Part shown: piece after piece, positions 1-5,642 of the stretch
Layout: each line of letters starts with the position of its first letter
How positions within the stretch are numbered: position 1 is the first letter of the stretch
The notes under the pieces: generated by a model
Databases searched by the model: none
Told to the model about the DNA's origin: nothing
What the model saw: only the letters and a program-made list of their open reading frames with translations
Program-made: the position numbers and the translations under genes
NCBI GenBank assembly: GCA_031271475.1
Contig: JAISVP010000198.1
Location: 1 to 5,709 of the forward strand
Length of the DNA: 5,709 nucleotides
Reading direction: 5' to 3'
DNA from: Oscillospiraceae bacterium
Lineage (GTDB): Bacteria > Bacillota > Clostridia > Oscillospirales > Ruminococcaceae

Positions 1-2
1 AT

Positions 3-1538
3 GTGATATTTGCCGTATATGCCCGTCAGTCAGTGGACAAAAAAGACAGTATCAGTATAGAAACGCAAATTGACGAATGCAAGCGGAAGTTAGGAGAAAA
101 CGGCAAAGAAAACATTCAGATTTTTTCTGACAAGGGATTTTCGGGCAAATCAACCAACCGCCCGGAATTTCAAAGAATGATGGACGGGGTGCGTGAGAAC
201 CGGGTAGCAAAAATTATCGTATATAAACTCGACCGGATAAGCCGTTCACTTATTGACTTTCTGAAAATAGAAGAGGAATTGGAAAGCCGCAGCGTATCAT
301 TCATATCGTGTAAGGAAGAATTCGATACATCTACGCCAATGGGAAAAATGATGCTGCATATTCTCATGGTGTTTGCTGAAATGGAAAGAGAAACAATACA
401 AAAGCGTATAACTGATAATTATTATGCAAGAGGTGAAAAAGGCTTATACTTAGGCGGATACGCGCCTTTTGGATATAATAAAATTCCTGCATACGCAGAC
501 GGTAAAAAAACCTATACATACGAGATAAATCCGAGCGAATCCGAGTATGTGAAATCCGCTTATTCAAATTATGCAAACGATGACAAAAGCCTGAATGCCA
601 TAGCCCGTGATTGGAATGAAGCAGGTATACCAACAAGAAAAGGAAGTACATGGAAAGGAACAACCGTAGCGGGGATACTTACCAATCCCGTATTTGTCAG
701 AGCAAACGCGGATGTTTATAATTTCCTGAAAACCCTAAAAGCAACGCTTAATAATCCGATTGAGGATTATACAGGTAAAAACGGCTGTATTGCTTACGGA
801 AACGCAAAGAGCAGGAAAGGTGCAAAATTCAAGAATTACGAGAATCAGTTTGTAACTTTGGGTTTGCATGAGGGGTATATAGATTCTGACTTATGGCTTA
901 GAGTTCAGTTTAAGTTCAAAGAGCGTTCCGGACATACGAGCTTAGGCACAGGAAATCTGTCATGGCTTAGCGGGCTTGTAAAATGTAAATGCTGCGGACT
1001 GTCTGAGTATGTTAAACATACTCAAAAAAAAAGCAGACAAATAAATTCCCGTGAATATAAATATTTTTACTGCCGCAACAGGCTTGCCGGAGTATGCGCA
1101 GCATCAAGAAAAATGATAAGCGTGGATTTTTTAGAGAGTGAAGCGGAAAAAGCTTTGCTTGCAAGACTGAAAGAGTGTCAGGACATAACGATTGCCGATA
1201 CCGCCGAAGATAACACACGAAGCAATCTTTTGAAAATACAATTGGGAACGGTGGACAAAAAGATTGAAAATCTTATAGAAAGTCTTGCTGACGGAACAGA
1301 AATGTCAATGAAATTCATCAATGAAGCCATTGATAAATTCGGAGAAGAACGGGAAAAAATCAGCTCGGAACTTCTTCAAATAGGTTTGAGAGAAGCAAAA
1401 AAAGAAGATCAGTTTACTACAGCCCAAATCATAACAGATTGGAAAAACTATGATACAGACGCAAAAAGGAAAGTTGCCGGGAACATGATTCAGGAAATAA
1501 AAGTTAACGGATACGATGTGGATATTGTATTCTATTAA
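3..1538 (+). CDS. Large serine site-specific recombinase (resolvase/integrase family)
   Basis: This cytoplasmic DNA recombinase most likely integrates and excises the element that carries it. The 511-residue protein has the full large-serine-recombinase layout. The N-terminal catalytic resolvase domain (about 1-145) has Y6-x-R8-x-S10, with S10 the presumed nucleophile, and the KLDRISRS block with D77, R78 and R81. A recombinase DNA-binding domain follows (about 150-260). A zinc ribbon comes next, with likely ligands C328, C331, C357 and C365, and then a charged, probably coiled-coil segment (about 405-470). No domain is missing and there is no frameshift, so it should be active. The start is a GTG whose last two bases begin a TGA in another frame (GTGA), as in translationally coupled genes. 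Its ribosome binding site would lie outside the window. The gene runs convergently into dpaA, whose DpaA-like sequence breaks off about 60 bp past this stop codon. That position suggests a role like SpoIVCA of the skin element. The family call is very secure; the sporulation role is inference. Confidence 0.93.
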   Translation: MIFAVYARQSVDKKDSISIETQIDECKRKLGENGKENIQIFSDKGFSGKSTNRPEFQRMMDGVRENRVAKIIVYKLDRISRSLIDFLKIEEELESRSVSFISCKEEFDTSTPMGKMMLHILMVFAEMERETIQKRITDNYYARGEKGLYLGGYAPFGYNKIPAYADGKKTYTYEINPSESEYVKSAYSNYANDDKSLNAIARDWNEAGIPTRKGSTWKGTTVAGILTNPVFVRANADVYNFLKTLKATLNNPIEDYTGKNGCIAYGNAKSRKGAKFKNYENQFVTLGLHEGYIDSDLWLRVQFKFKERSGHTSLGTGNLSWLSGLVKCKCCGLSEYVKHTQKKSRQINSREYKYFYCRNRLAGVCAASRKMISVDFLESEAEKALLARLKECQDITIADTAEDNTRSNLLKIQLGTVDKKIENLIESLADGTEMSMKFINEAIDKFGEEREKISSELLQIGLREAKKEDQFTTAQIITDWKNYDTDAKRKVAGNMIQEIKVNGYDVDIVFY

Positions 1539-2460
1539 GGCGCAGTTCAGAGTGCGTCAATATTATTGCATTTCTTTTTTTGCCAACTAACAAGTCATGC
1601 GGAAGCGACAGAGCCCAAATAACCTTAAGACCGAGTTCTCTGGCTGCATCGAAATCGACGCCGGGTTTTGACGCAAGGTCAATAGTGAGTGCATCCGCTT
1701 TTAATTTTGCCAAAGCATCACGGCAAAGCACCTGAGCGGGAATAGTATTAAAAATCAGATCGAATTCATCCAATCCTGAGAAATCAGATATACAGTAGTT
1801 TGATATGGGAACTTTACCGTCGGCGGTTATGCGTCTTGGTTTACAGCCGTAAGTTTCCACCCAAGCCAAATCGGAACATTTTCTTGCCGCTACAGTTATG
1901 TCAGCCCCAAAACCGCGGAGAATTTTCATAAGCACCTTACTTATTCTTCCAAATCCAAGAATCAAAACTTTAAGTCCGAAAATAGTAACAGGAAGTTCCT
2001 GAATAGCGAGTCCTATGGCGCCTTCAGCAGTAGGGACAGCATTTAATACATTTAATTCTTCACGTTCAAGATAATCCTCAACCGTTATATTAGGCATTTG
2101 AAACATATCCTTGACATCAGGAGAAAATTTCCCACCGAAAACGATACCGCCGTCTTTTACCATTTCGGTAAGCGCGCTTAAGGAAACAGAGTTTTTGCAA
2201 AGCGGAGTATTTAATGTAATACCGTCAATAGATACAGGCAAGGGTAAAATCATACAGTTAAAAGATTTAGTCCGCAGCAGACGTGGATCTATTACATCGG
2301 CGTCATAAAAGTTTATATGCGAATCAAATCCGGTAACAGTGACGTCAAATCCGATAACTTTAAGCATTTTACAAAGATAAACCTGACGTAAATCACCGCC
2401 TGCAATTAAGAACGAAGCAGGTGTAATAGACGGCAGTCCCTGTTTGGTTAAAAAATTCAT
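1504..2460 (-). CDS. dpaA: Dipicolinate synthase subunit A, 3' end replaced (interrupted gene)
   Basis: DpaA (SpoVFA), with DpaB, oxidises dihydrodipicolinate to dipicolinic acid in the mother cell during sporulation; the product fills the spore core. Residues 1-287 match the family. They include GGDLRQ near the N-terminus (21-26), the block NAVPTAEGAIGLAIQ (140-154), a Rossmann NAD(P) loop GFGRIS (169-174), FNTIPA (237-242) and IDLASKPGVDF (260-270), ending in VIWALSLP (280-287). The next 31 residues are basic, unlike DpaA, and are read from element DNA. The frame overlaps the recombinase gene by 35 bp. About 25-30 family residues are missing, including a conserved Gly/Ala/Pro segment, so the protein as encoded may be inactive or unstable. 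DpaB, normally next in the operon, is absent from the window and would be expected beyond the element. The start ATG follows AAAGGAG (2474-2480) at a long spacing of 13 nt. I judge it a gene split by an excisable element rather than a decayed pseudogene, because the remaining frame is intact. Confidence 0.88.
   Translation of the reverse strand: MNFLTKQGLPSITPASFLIAGGDLRQVYLCKMLKVIGFDVTVTGFDSHINFYDADVIDPRLLRTKSFNCMILPLPVSIDGITLNTPLCKNSVSLSALTEMVKDGGIVFGGKFSPDVKDMFQMPNITVEDYLEREELNVLNAVPTAEGAIGLAIQELPVTIFGLKVLILGFGRISKVLMKILRGFGADITVAARKCSDLAWVETYGCKPRRITADGKVPISNYCISDFSGLDEFDLIFNTIPAQVLCRDALAKLKADALTIDLASKPGVDFDAARELGLKVIWALSLPHDLLVGKKRNAIILTHSELRLNRIQYPHRIR
1590..1610. other. Probable attachment-site junction (element/dpaA boundary)
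   Basis: Read on the minus strand, the dpaA frame encodes the conserved family sequence VIWALSLP up to the proline codon at 1600-1602. From position 1599 downward the DpaA match stops: the family continues with G-x-V-A-P-x-T-A-G, but here the frame reads HDLLVGKK. The break lies about 60 bp from the recombinase stop codon, a usual distance for an att site beside a large serine recombinase gene. The crossover dinucleotide cannot be fixed without the other junction, which lies outside the window to the left. The loss of homology is seen directly; calling it an att site is inference. Confidence 0.6.
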
Positions 2461-2473
2461 AATAAAGCTAAAA

Positions 2474-2480
2474 CTCCTTT
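2474..2480 (-). promoter_or_regulatory. Ribosome binding site of dpaA
   Basis: AAAGGAG on the minus strand lies 13 nt before the ATG. This is longer than the optimal spacing, but no nearer in-frame start codon exists between the two, so it supports the chosen start. Confidence 0.6.
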
Positions 2481-2492
2481 ATGATTATTTTA

Positions 2493-2521
2493 CATATTAT
2501 GCAATTGTGCAAGTAATAGTG
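2493..2521 (-). promoter_or_regulatory. Putative sigma-K promoter of dpaA
   Basis: On the minus strand, CACT (2521-2518) is followed by exactly 16 nt and then CATAATATG (2501-2493). The Bacillus sigma-K consensus is mACm, 16 nt, CATAnnnTA, so the fit is close (one mismatch in each box). Transcription would start near 2486, leaving a short leader with the ribosome binding site at 2474-2480. Sigma-K control of the spoVF operon is established in Bacillus subtilis; its use here is inferred from the sequence match. Confidence 0.6.
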
Positions 2522-2535
2522 AATATCATTTGCTT

Positions 2536-2643
2536 TATATAGCCGTTTCTAACGGCTATGGTCTCGGCTTTGCCGAGACCCCGCACGCGAATGAGTACGT
2601 CGATGAGGACGGGCTTGGTACGTCCGGGTCGAAATTACTATAA
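2536..2643 (+). repeat. Structured interspersed repeat, copy 1
   Basis: This is copy 1 of a repeat seen four times in the window, always in the same orientation. It begins with a hairpin with a 9-bp stem (2539-2547 with 2551-2559, loop TCT). A second perfect 9-bp hairpin follows (2560-2568 with 2572-2580, loop TTT). Next come a degraded third hairpin around 2583-2600, the junction sequence CGATGAG (2601-2607), the stem GGACG/CGTCC and the tail GGGTCGAAATTACTATA. GACCC (2577-2581) can also pair with GGGTC (2626-2630). The ends TATATAG and CTATA are loosely inverted, as in a MITE. No reading frame of note. It lies between the divergent dpaA and coaBC promoters. Confidence 0.8.
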
Positions 2644-2681
2644 AACCGAACGGACAAATGTAAAAGAAGTAAAGCAGCAAC

Positions 2682-2710
2682 TTGACAAAAAGAGAAAAGT
2701 GTGATAAAAT
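2682..2710 (+). promoter_or_regulatory. Sigma-A promoter of coaBC
   Basis: A perfect -35 box TTGACA (2682-2687) is separated by exactly 17 nt from TAAAAT (2705-2710), one mismatch from the TATAAT consensus. Transcription should begin near 2716-2718. This gives a leader of about 180 nt that contains the whole of repeat copy 2. Confidence 0.82.
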
Positions 2711-2731
2711 AAAAGTAACAGTAAGGGATTT

Positions 2732-2827
2732 ATTTATGCCGTTTCTGACGGCTTTGACCGGATCCGCACGCGAATGACGTGCGCCGATGAGAACGGGCTT
2801 AGCCCGTTCGGGGTCGAAATTACTGTA
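2732..2827 (+). repeat. Structured interspersed repeat, copy 2 (in coaBC leader)
   Basis: A shorter copy lacking the second hairpin of copy 1. It has the first hairpin (2738-2743 with 2747-2752, one G-T pair), the CGCACG/CGTGCG hairpin (2765-2770 with 2778-2783), the CCGATGA junction, an 8-bp stem GAACGGGC/GCCCGTTC (2791-2798 with 2802-2809) and the tail GGGGTCGAAATTACTGTA. TTTGACC (2753-2759) can pair with GGTCGAA (2812-2818) as an outer helix with one wobble. The A-T pair in the 8-bp stem replaces the G-C pair found in the GGAC/GTCC stems of copies 1 and 3. It lies wholly within the predicted coaBC transcript. Confidence 0.78.
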
Positions 2828-2867
2828 GAATTTAAATATGTCGCGATTGCGGACCGTAAACCCGTTG

Positions 2868-2888
2868 GTGCCTTTCGCAGAAAGGCAC
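2868..2888 (+). promoter_or_regulatory. Leader hairpin that masks the coaBC ribosome binding site
   Basis: GTGCCTTTC (2868-2876) and GAAAGGCAC (2880-2888) form a perfect 9-bp stem closed by a GCA loop. The only purine-rich Shine-Dalgarno-like run before the coaBC start, GAAAGG, lies inside the 3' arm, 13 nt from the ATG. The hairpin would therefore hide the ribosome binding site when folded. No T-run follows, so it is not an intrinsic terminator. The pairing is seen directly; a regulatory role is inference. Confidence 0.5.
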
Positions 2889-2898
2889 GGTTCTTAAT

Positions 2899-4077
2899 AT
2901 GCTAAAAGGAAAAACAGTTATTTTAGGCGTAACCGGAGGAATAGCGGCATATAAGTCCGCATATTTAGCACGTTTGCTAATGAAACACGGTGCGGATGTA
3001 GAAGTAATTATGACGAAAAATGCTGCAAATTTCATATCTCCGCTGACTTTTGAAACACTTACAGGAAACCGCTGCATAACAGACAGTTTTGCGCGTGATT
3101 TCAAGTATGACGTTAAGCATATAGCACTTGCCAAACGTGCGGATGTTTTGCTGATAGCTCCGGCGACAGCCAATGTAATTGCGAAAATTTCACACGGTAT
3201 TGCCGATGATATGCTCACCGCAACGGCGCTTAGCTGCGGCATGAATTGCACAGCGGTTGCTCCGGCAATGAATGAGCGTATGTACAATAACCCGATAACA
3301 CAGGAAAATATCAAACATTTGACAGAATTCGGCTGTACCGTAATTACACCTGCCCGGGGGCTGTTGGCATGCGGGGATTATGCTATCGGAGCATTGCCCC
3401 CGGAAGATTTTATCATAGAACATGTTATACACATATGCTTTAATAAAGATATGCAAGGCAAAAAAGTATTGGTGACAGCAGGTGCAACCGCCGAACCGCT
3501 GGATCCGGTAAGATTTTTAACCAACCGTTCCACAGGAAAAATGGGATGTGCGGTAGCCAGAGCAGCAATGCTCCGAGGAGCGGATGTCACATTAATTGCA
3601 GGAAAAATGAGTGTTCCGCCGCCGTATTTCGTAAATGTCATAAATGTGGAAACGGCAGCAGAAATGTTTGAAACAGTAAAGAACTGTTTCAAAGATTATG
3701 ATATTATCATTAAAGCGGCAGCAGTCTCAGATTACCGACCTGTCCAAGTAAGTAAGCAGAAAATAAAAAGCGGCAGTGATATGATAAATATTGAGATGAC
3801 AAAAAACGCCGATATACTGGAGTATATCGGCAAAAATAAACAACCGGGGCAATTCATTTGCGGTTTTTCAATGGAAACTGAAAATTTAACCGAAAATTCC
3901 CGGCTAAAACTAATAAATAAAAATGCGGACATGATTGTTGCAAACTCACTGACAACGGAAGGTGCGGGATTTGCGGAAGATACAAATATCGTAACCGTTA
4001 TAACACAAAACGGGAATATAAAACTTCCGAAAATGCCAAAGTTTGAAGTAGCTATGGAAATCTTACGGTTAATATAA
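2899..4077 (+). CDS. coaBC: Bifunctional phosphopantothenoylcysteine decarboxylase / phosphopantothenate-cysteine ligase
   Basis: CoaBC carries out two successive steps of coenzyme A synthesis in the cytoplasm. CoaB joins cysteine to phosphopantothenate, and the flavoprotein CoaC decarboxylates the product to phosphopantetheine. The 392-residue length is normal for the fused enzyme. The CoaC domain (1 to about 180) has GVTGGIAAYK (10-19), H74, APATANVIAKISHGIADDML (87-106), the PAMN motif with N125, and LACG with C158. The CoaB domain (about 186-392) has VLVTAGATAEPLDPVRFLTN (190-209), RSTGKMG, AAAVSDYRP (273-281), the KIK motif (288-290) and a GFSMET segment (322-327) where many homologues have GFAAET. 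The start MLKGKTV agrees with the family N-terminus. The Shine-Dalgarno region is weak and lies in a hairpin. The gene has its own strong promoter, is divergent from dpaA and appears monocistronic. It is not DpaB, which lacks a CoaB domain. Confidence 0.96.
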   Translation: MLKGKTVILGVTGGIAAYKSAYLARLLMKHGADVEVIMTKNAANFISPLTFETLTGNRCITDSFARDFKYDVKHIALAKRADVLLIAPATANVIAKISHGIADDMLTATALSCGMNCTAVAPAMNERMYNNPITQENIKHLTEFGCTVITPARGLLACGDYAIGALPPEDFIIEHVIHICFNKDMQGKKVLVTAGATAEPLDPVRFLTNRSTGKMGCAVARAAMLRGADVTLIAGKMSVPPPYFVNVINVETAAEMFETVKNCFKDYDIIIKAAAVSDYRPVQVSKQKIKSGSDMINIEMTKNADILEYIGKNKQPGQFICGFSMETENLTENSRLKLINKNADMIVANSLTTEGAGFAEDTNIVTVITQNGNIKLPKMPKFEVAMEILRLI

Positions 4078-4180
4078 CCGTTTCCAACGGATGCGGTTTC
4101 GGCTTTGCACAGACCCCCGCACGCAAATGCGTGCGCCGATGAGGACTTCGCTTTGCCCGTCCGGGGTCTAAATTACTGTA
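4071..4180 (+). repeat. Structured interspersed repeat, copy 3 (abuts coaBC stop)
   Basis: The head of this copy covers the coaBC stop codon (4075-4077), so it is transcribed as the start of the 3' untranslated region. Its fold is the clearest of the four. An outer helix AGACCCC/GGGGTCT (4111-4117 with 4163-4169) encloses a perfect 7-bp hairpin CGCACGC/GCGTGCG (4118-4124 with 4129-4135, loop AAAT), the unpaired CCGATGA, and a GGAC/GTCC stem (4143-4146 with 4159-4162). Together these make a compact three-way junction. The second hairpin seen in copy 1 is here broken by mismatches. Confidence 0.8.
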
Positions 4181-4215
4181 AAGGAACCCCCCGGATCTTA
4201 ATCGGAGGTTTCCTT
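4181..4215. terminator. Possible bidirectional terminator between convergent genes
   Basis: AAGGAACCCCCCGGAT (4181-4196) and ATCGGAGGTTTCCTT (4201-4215) form a long imperfect stem around the loop CTTA. On the plus strand the 3' arm runs into the T-rich TTTCCTTTGTTT, which would serve coaBC. On the minus strand the tail TTCCTTTACAGTAATTT is weaker. The stem contains the stop codon of the convergent gene at 4198-4200. Position and shape fit a terminator; the T-tracts are interrupted. Confidence 0.5.
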
Positions 4216-5427
4216 TGTTTCCGGAGCTTTTGTGAACAGCGTTTCCGCCGGCAATTCATAATATTTTTCAACAGAAAATGACGGATACCCTCTGTCTGAC
4301 AGAAACTGTCCTATTTCGGCAATCTGCCCGGAAGCCGCATCACCGATTACAATTACAGGCAAGACAAATTTCTTGTCAGCCTTGCCTTCAAGCTTGTCAA
4401 GCACTGCCGCAATATCATCCGTCAATTTCTCCGGAGCAGTCTTTTCAAGGTTTATTTTCACAGCAAAGACAGCGCCGTTTAAATGCTCGGGTTTAAAAAT
4501 CTCACTGGATGAGTTTATAATTCTGTCAGAAGTTTCCTCAATATACACAACCGTTCCGTATTCCGATGCAGTAGATCCTATAATTTTTGCCATATCCACC
4601 AAGGCAGTATATCTTTCAGGATTTTTAACAGACCATCCAATATATTCCAAATCCTTGTCACGGAATGGCGGAAATACGAAATCGCCGCAGAAAAGCTTTT
4701 CAAAACCTGCCGCCGCTATTTCAGCGGCAATACTTGCGGTATAGGTTTTAGCCCCCTCCGAGAACGGACTTAACCACGGTTTCCCGGCATTCTCACGCTT
4801 ATTATCAAGCCAGAATTCCTCCTGAGCGTCAAACATATATCCCGAATAGCTGTGGTATTTAGGGCGGATATGGTCTGCCATAACAGACATTGAAGCAGCG
4901 GGAACCAGACCGGATTCCCGTATAACAGAAACGGCATCGGATAAACTGAGTTCACCGCGCACTGCCCATGAAGCGCCGCTGACTTCAGAAACATAATAAA
5001 GTCCGCCTCCTGTAACTTTAAGGGGAAGAACCACCGTATTATATCCGGAATTCTTAATTTTTTCAATACCTGTACGCAAAGAGTCCGTATCCGCAATTTC
5101 AGAAAGATTCATTCTGTATGCCTTTACGGAAGTTTCCTTAACAGGAGGCGTATCGGTATTTTCTGTTTGCGATTCGGTTACCGAAGTCAGAGCAGTCTGG
5201 TCAGTTGACGCCGTGCTCGCCTGAGTTTCTTTGTCAGCATTCGGCGGCCCTATAATACGCGGCAGCAGAGCATATCCGGTATAAAGCATCAATATGCACA
5301 ACAGTACAACCAGTCCGATATAAATAATGGACTGCCGTCTGGCATCACTGAGTCCGCTCCATTTAAACCCGTTCCATTTGGGTTTATAGACCTTAATTTT
5401 TTTGTTTGAGTTTTTTATTTTCATCAT
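4198..5427 (-). CDS. Membrane-anchored glycoside-hydrolase-like protein (DUF4015-like)
   Basis: This 409-residue protein has a basic cytoplasmic N-terminus (1-32), one transmembrane helix (about 33-56, IIYIGLVVLLCILMLYTGYALL) and a Ser/Thr-rich linker (about 62-102). An extracytoplasmic alpha/beta domain follows (about 103-395) and a short polar tail ends it. The domain resembles the putative glycoside hydrolase family DUF4015, a TIM-barrel group. The signs are the opening strand and helix pattern (YRMNLSEIAD, then SGYNTVVLPLK), the block PWLSPFSEGAKTYTASIAAE (217-236), and GFEKLFCGDFVFPPF (241-255), which lines up with the GFDEIqfDYVRFPs type of motif. Two ATG codons lie in tandem; the first follows AAAGGA (5435-5440) with a 7-nt gap. 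It probably acts on, or binds, cell-wall or surface glycans, but no substrate can be named. It is convergent with coaBC and appears monocistronic. The membrane topology is clear; the family match is from memory of motifs and is moderate. Confidence 0.78.
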   Translation of the reverse strand: MMKIKNSNKKIKVYKPKWNGFKWSGLSDARRQSIIYIGLVVLLCILMLYTGYALLPRIIGPPNADKETQASTASTDQTALTSVTESQTENTDTPPVKETSVKAYRMNLSEIADTDSLRTGIEKIKNSGYNTVVLPLKVTGGGLYYVSEVSGASWAVRGELSLSDAVSVIRESGLVPAASMSVMADHIRPKYHSYSGYMFDAQEEFWLDNKRENAGKPWLSPFSEGAKTYTASIAAEIAAAGFEKLFCGDFVFPPFRDKDLEYIGWSVKNPERYTALVDMAKIIGSTASEYGTVVYIEETSDRIINSSSEIFKPEHLNGAVFAVKINLEKTAPEKLTDDIAAVLDKLEGKADKKFVLPVIVIGDAASGQIAEIGQFLSDRGYPSFSVEKYYELPAETLFTKAPETKETSD

Positions 5428-5434
5428 TATATAT

Positions 5435-5440
5435 TCCTTT
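5435..5440 (-). promoter_or_regulatory. Ribosome binding site of the DUF4015-like gene
   Basis: AAAGGA on the minus strand lies 7 nt before the first of two tandem ATG codons, which makes the upstream ATG at 5427-5425 the preferred start. Confidence 0.7.
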
Positions 5441-5642
5441 TAACACTATACAAACCTACCGTATATACTGTAGTATTACCAATAACTGTTAGCGTAATTT
5501 ATACAAAATAAGGACAAAATAACCTTATGCAGCACAGTGAGTCTTTAACATTTATTTCAAACTCTAAACGCACACAGTTTTGTCGGAAATAACTGAAACT
5601 GCACAGTCCAGTACAGCTGCGGAACACCGGCAAAAGGTCTGC
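5441..5642. other. Intergenic region, no gene recognised
   Basis: This stretch lies upstream of the DUF4015-like gene and should hold its promoter, but I find no convincing -35/-10 pair on the minus strand. The only local structure noted is the 12-bp inverted repeat ATACTGTAGTAT (5465-5476), which could be an operator or chance. A 65-codon minus-strand frame over 5499-5696 has no recognisable protein features and runs into the repeat, so I do not call it a gene. Confidence 0.5.

Noticed and set aside
1538..1585. Intrinsic terminator after the recombinase (CGCA/TGCG hairpin, then a T-run)
   Set aside because: The stem is only 4-5 bp and the T-run at 1574-1581 starts too far downstream of it.
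2581..2640. Hammerhead ribozyme resemblance in the repeats (CGATGAG, a hairpin, then GAAA)
   Set aside because: The core would need CUGAUGA but the repeats have CCGATGA or TCGATGA. Extra bases (GGGTC or GGGGTC) separate stem II from GAAA, copy 3 has TAAA, and no stem III partner with a cleavage site is present.
2832..3314. Minus-strand open frame of 160 codons opposite coaBC
   Set aside because: It is a shadow of the strongly supported coaBC gene, with no family features of its own and no ribosome binding site worth noting.
2899..4077. coaBC as the dpaB partner of dpaA
   Set aside because: DpaB is a flavoprotein of about 200 residues related only to the CoaC half. This protein has a complete CoaB domain, is divergent from dpaA and has its own promoter.
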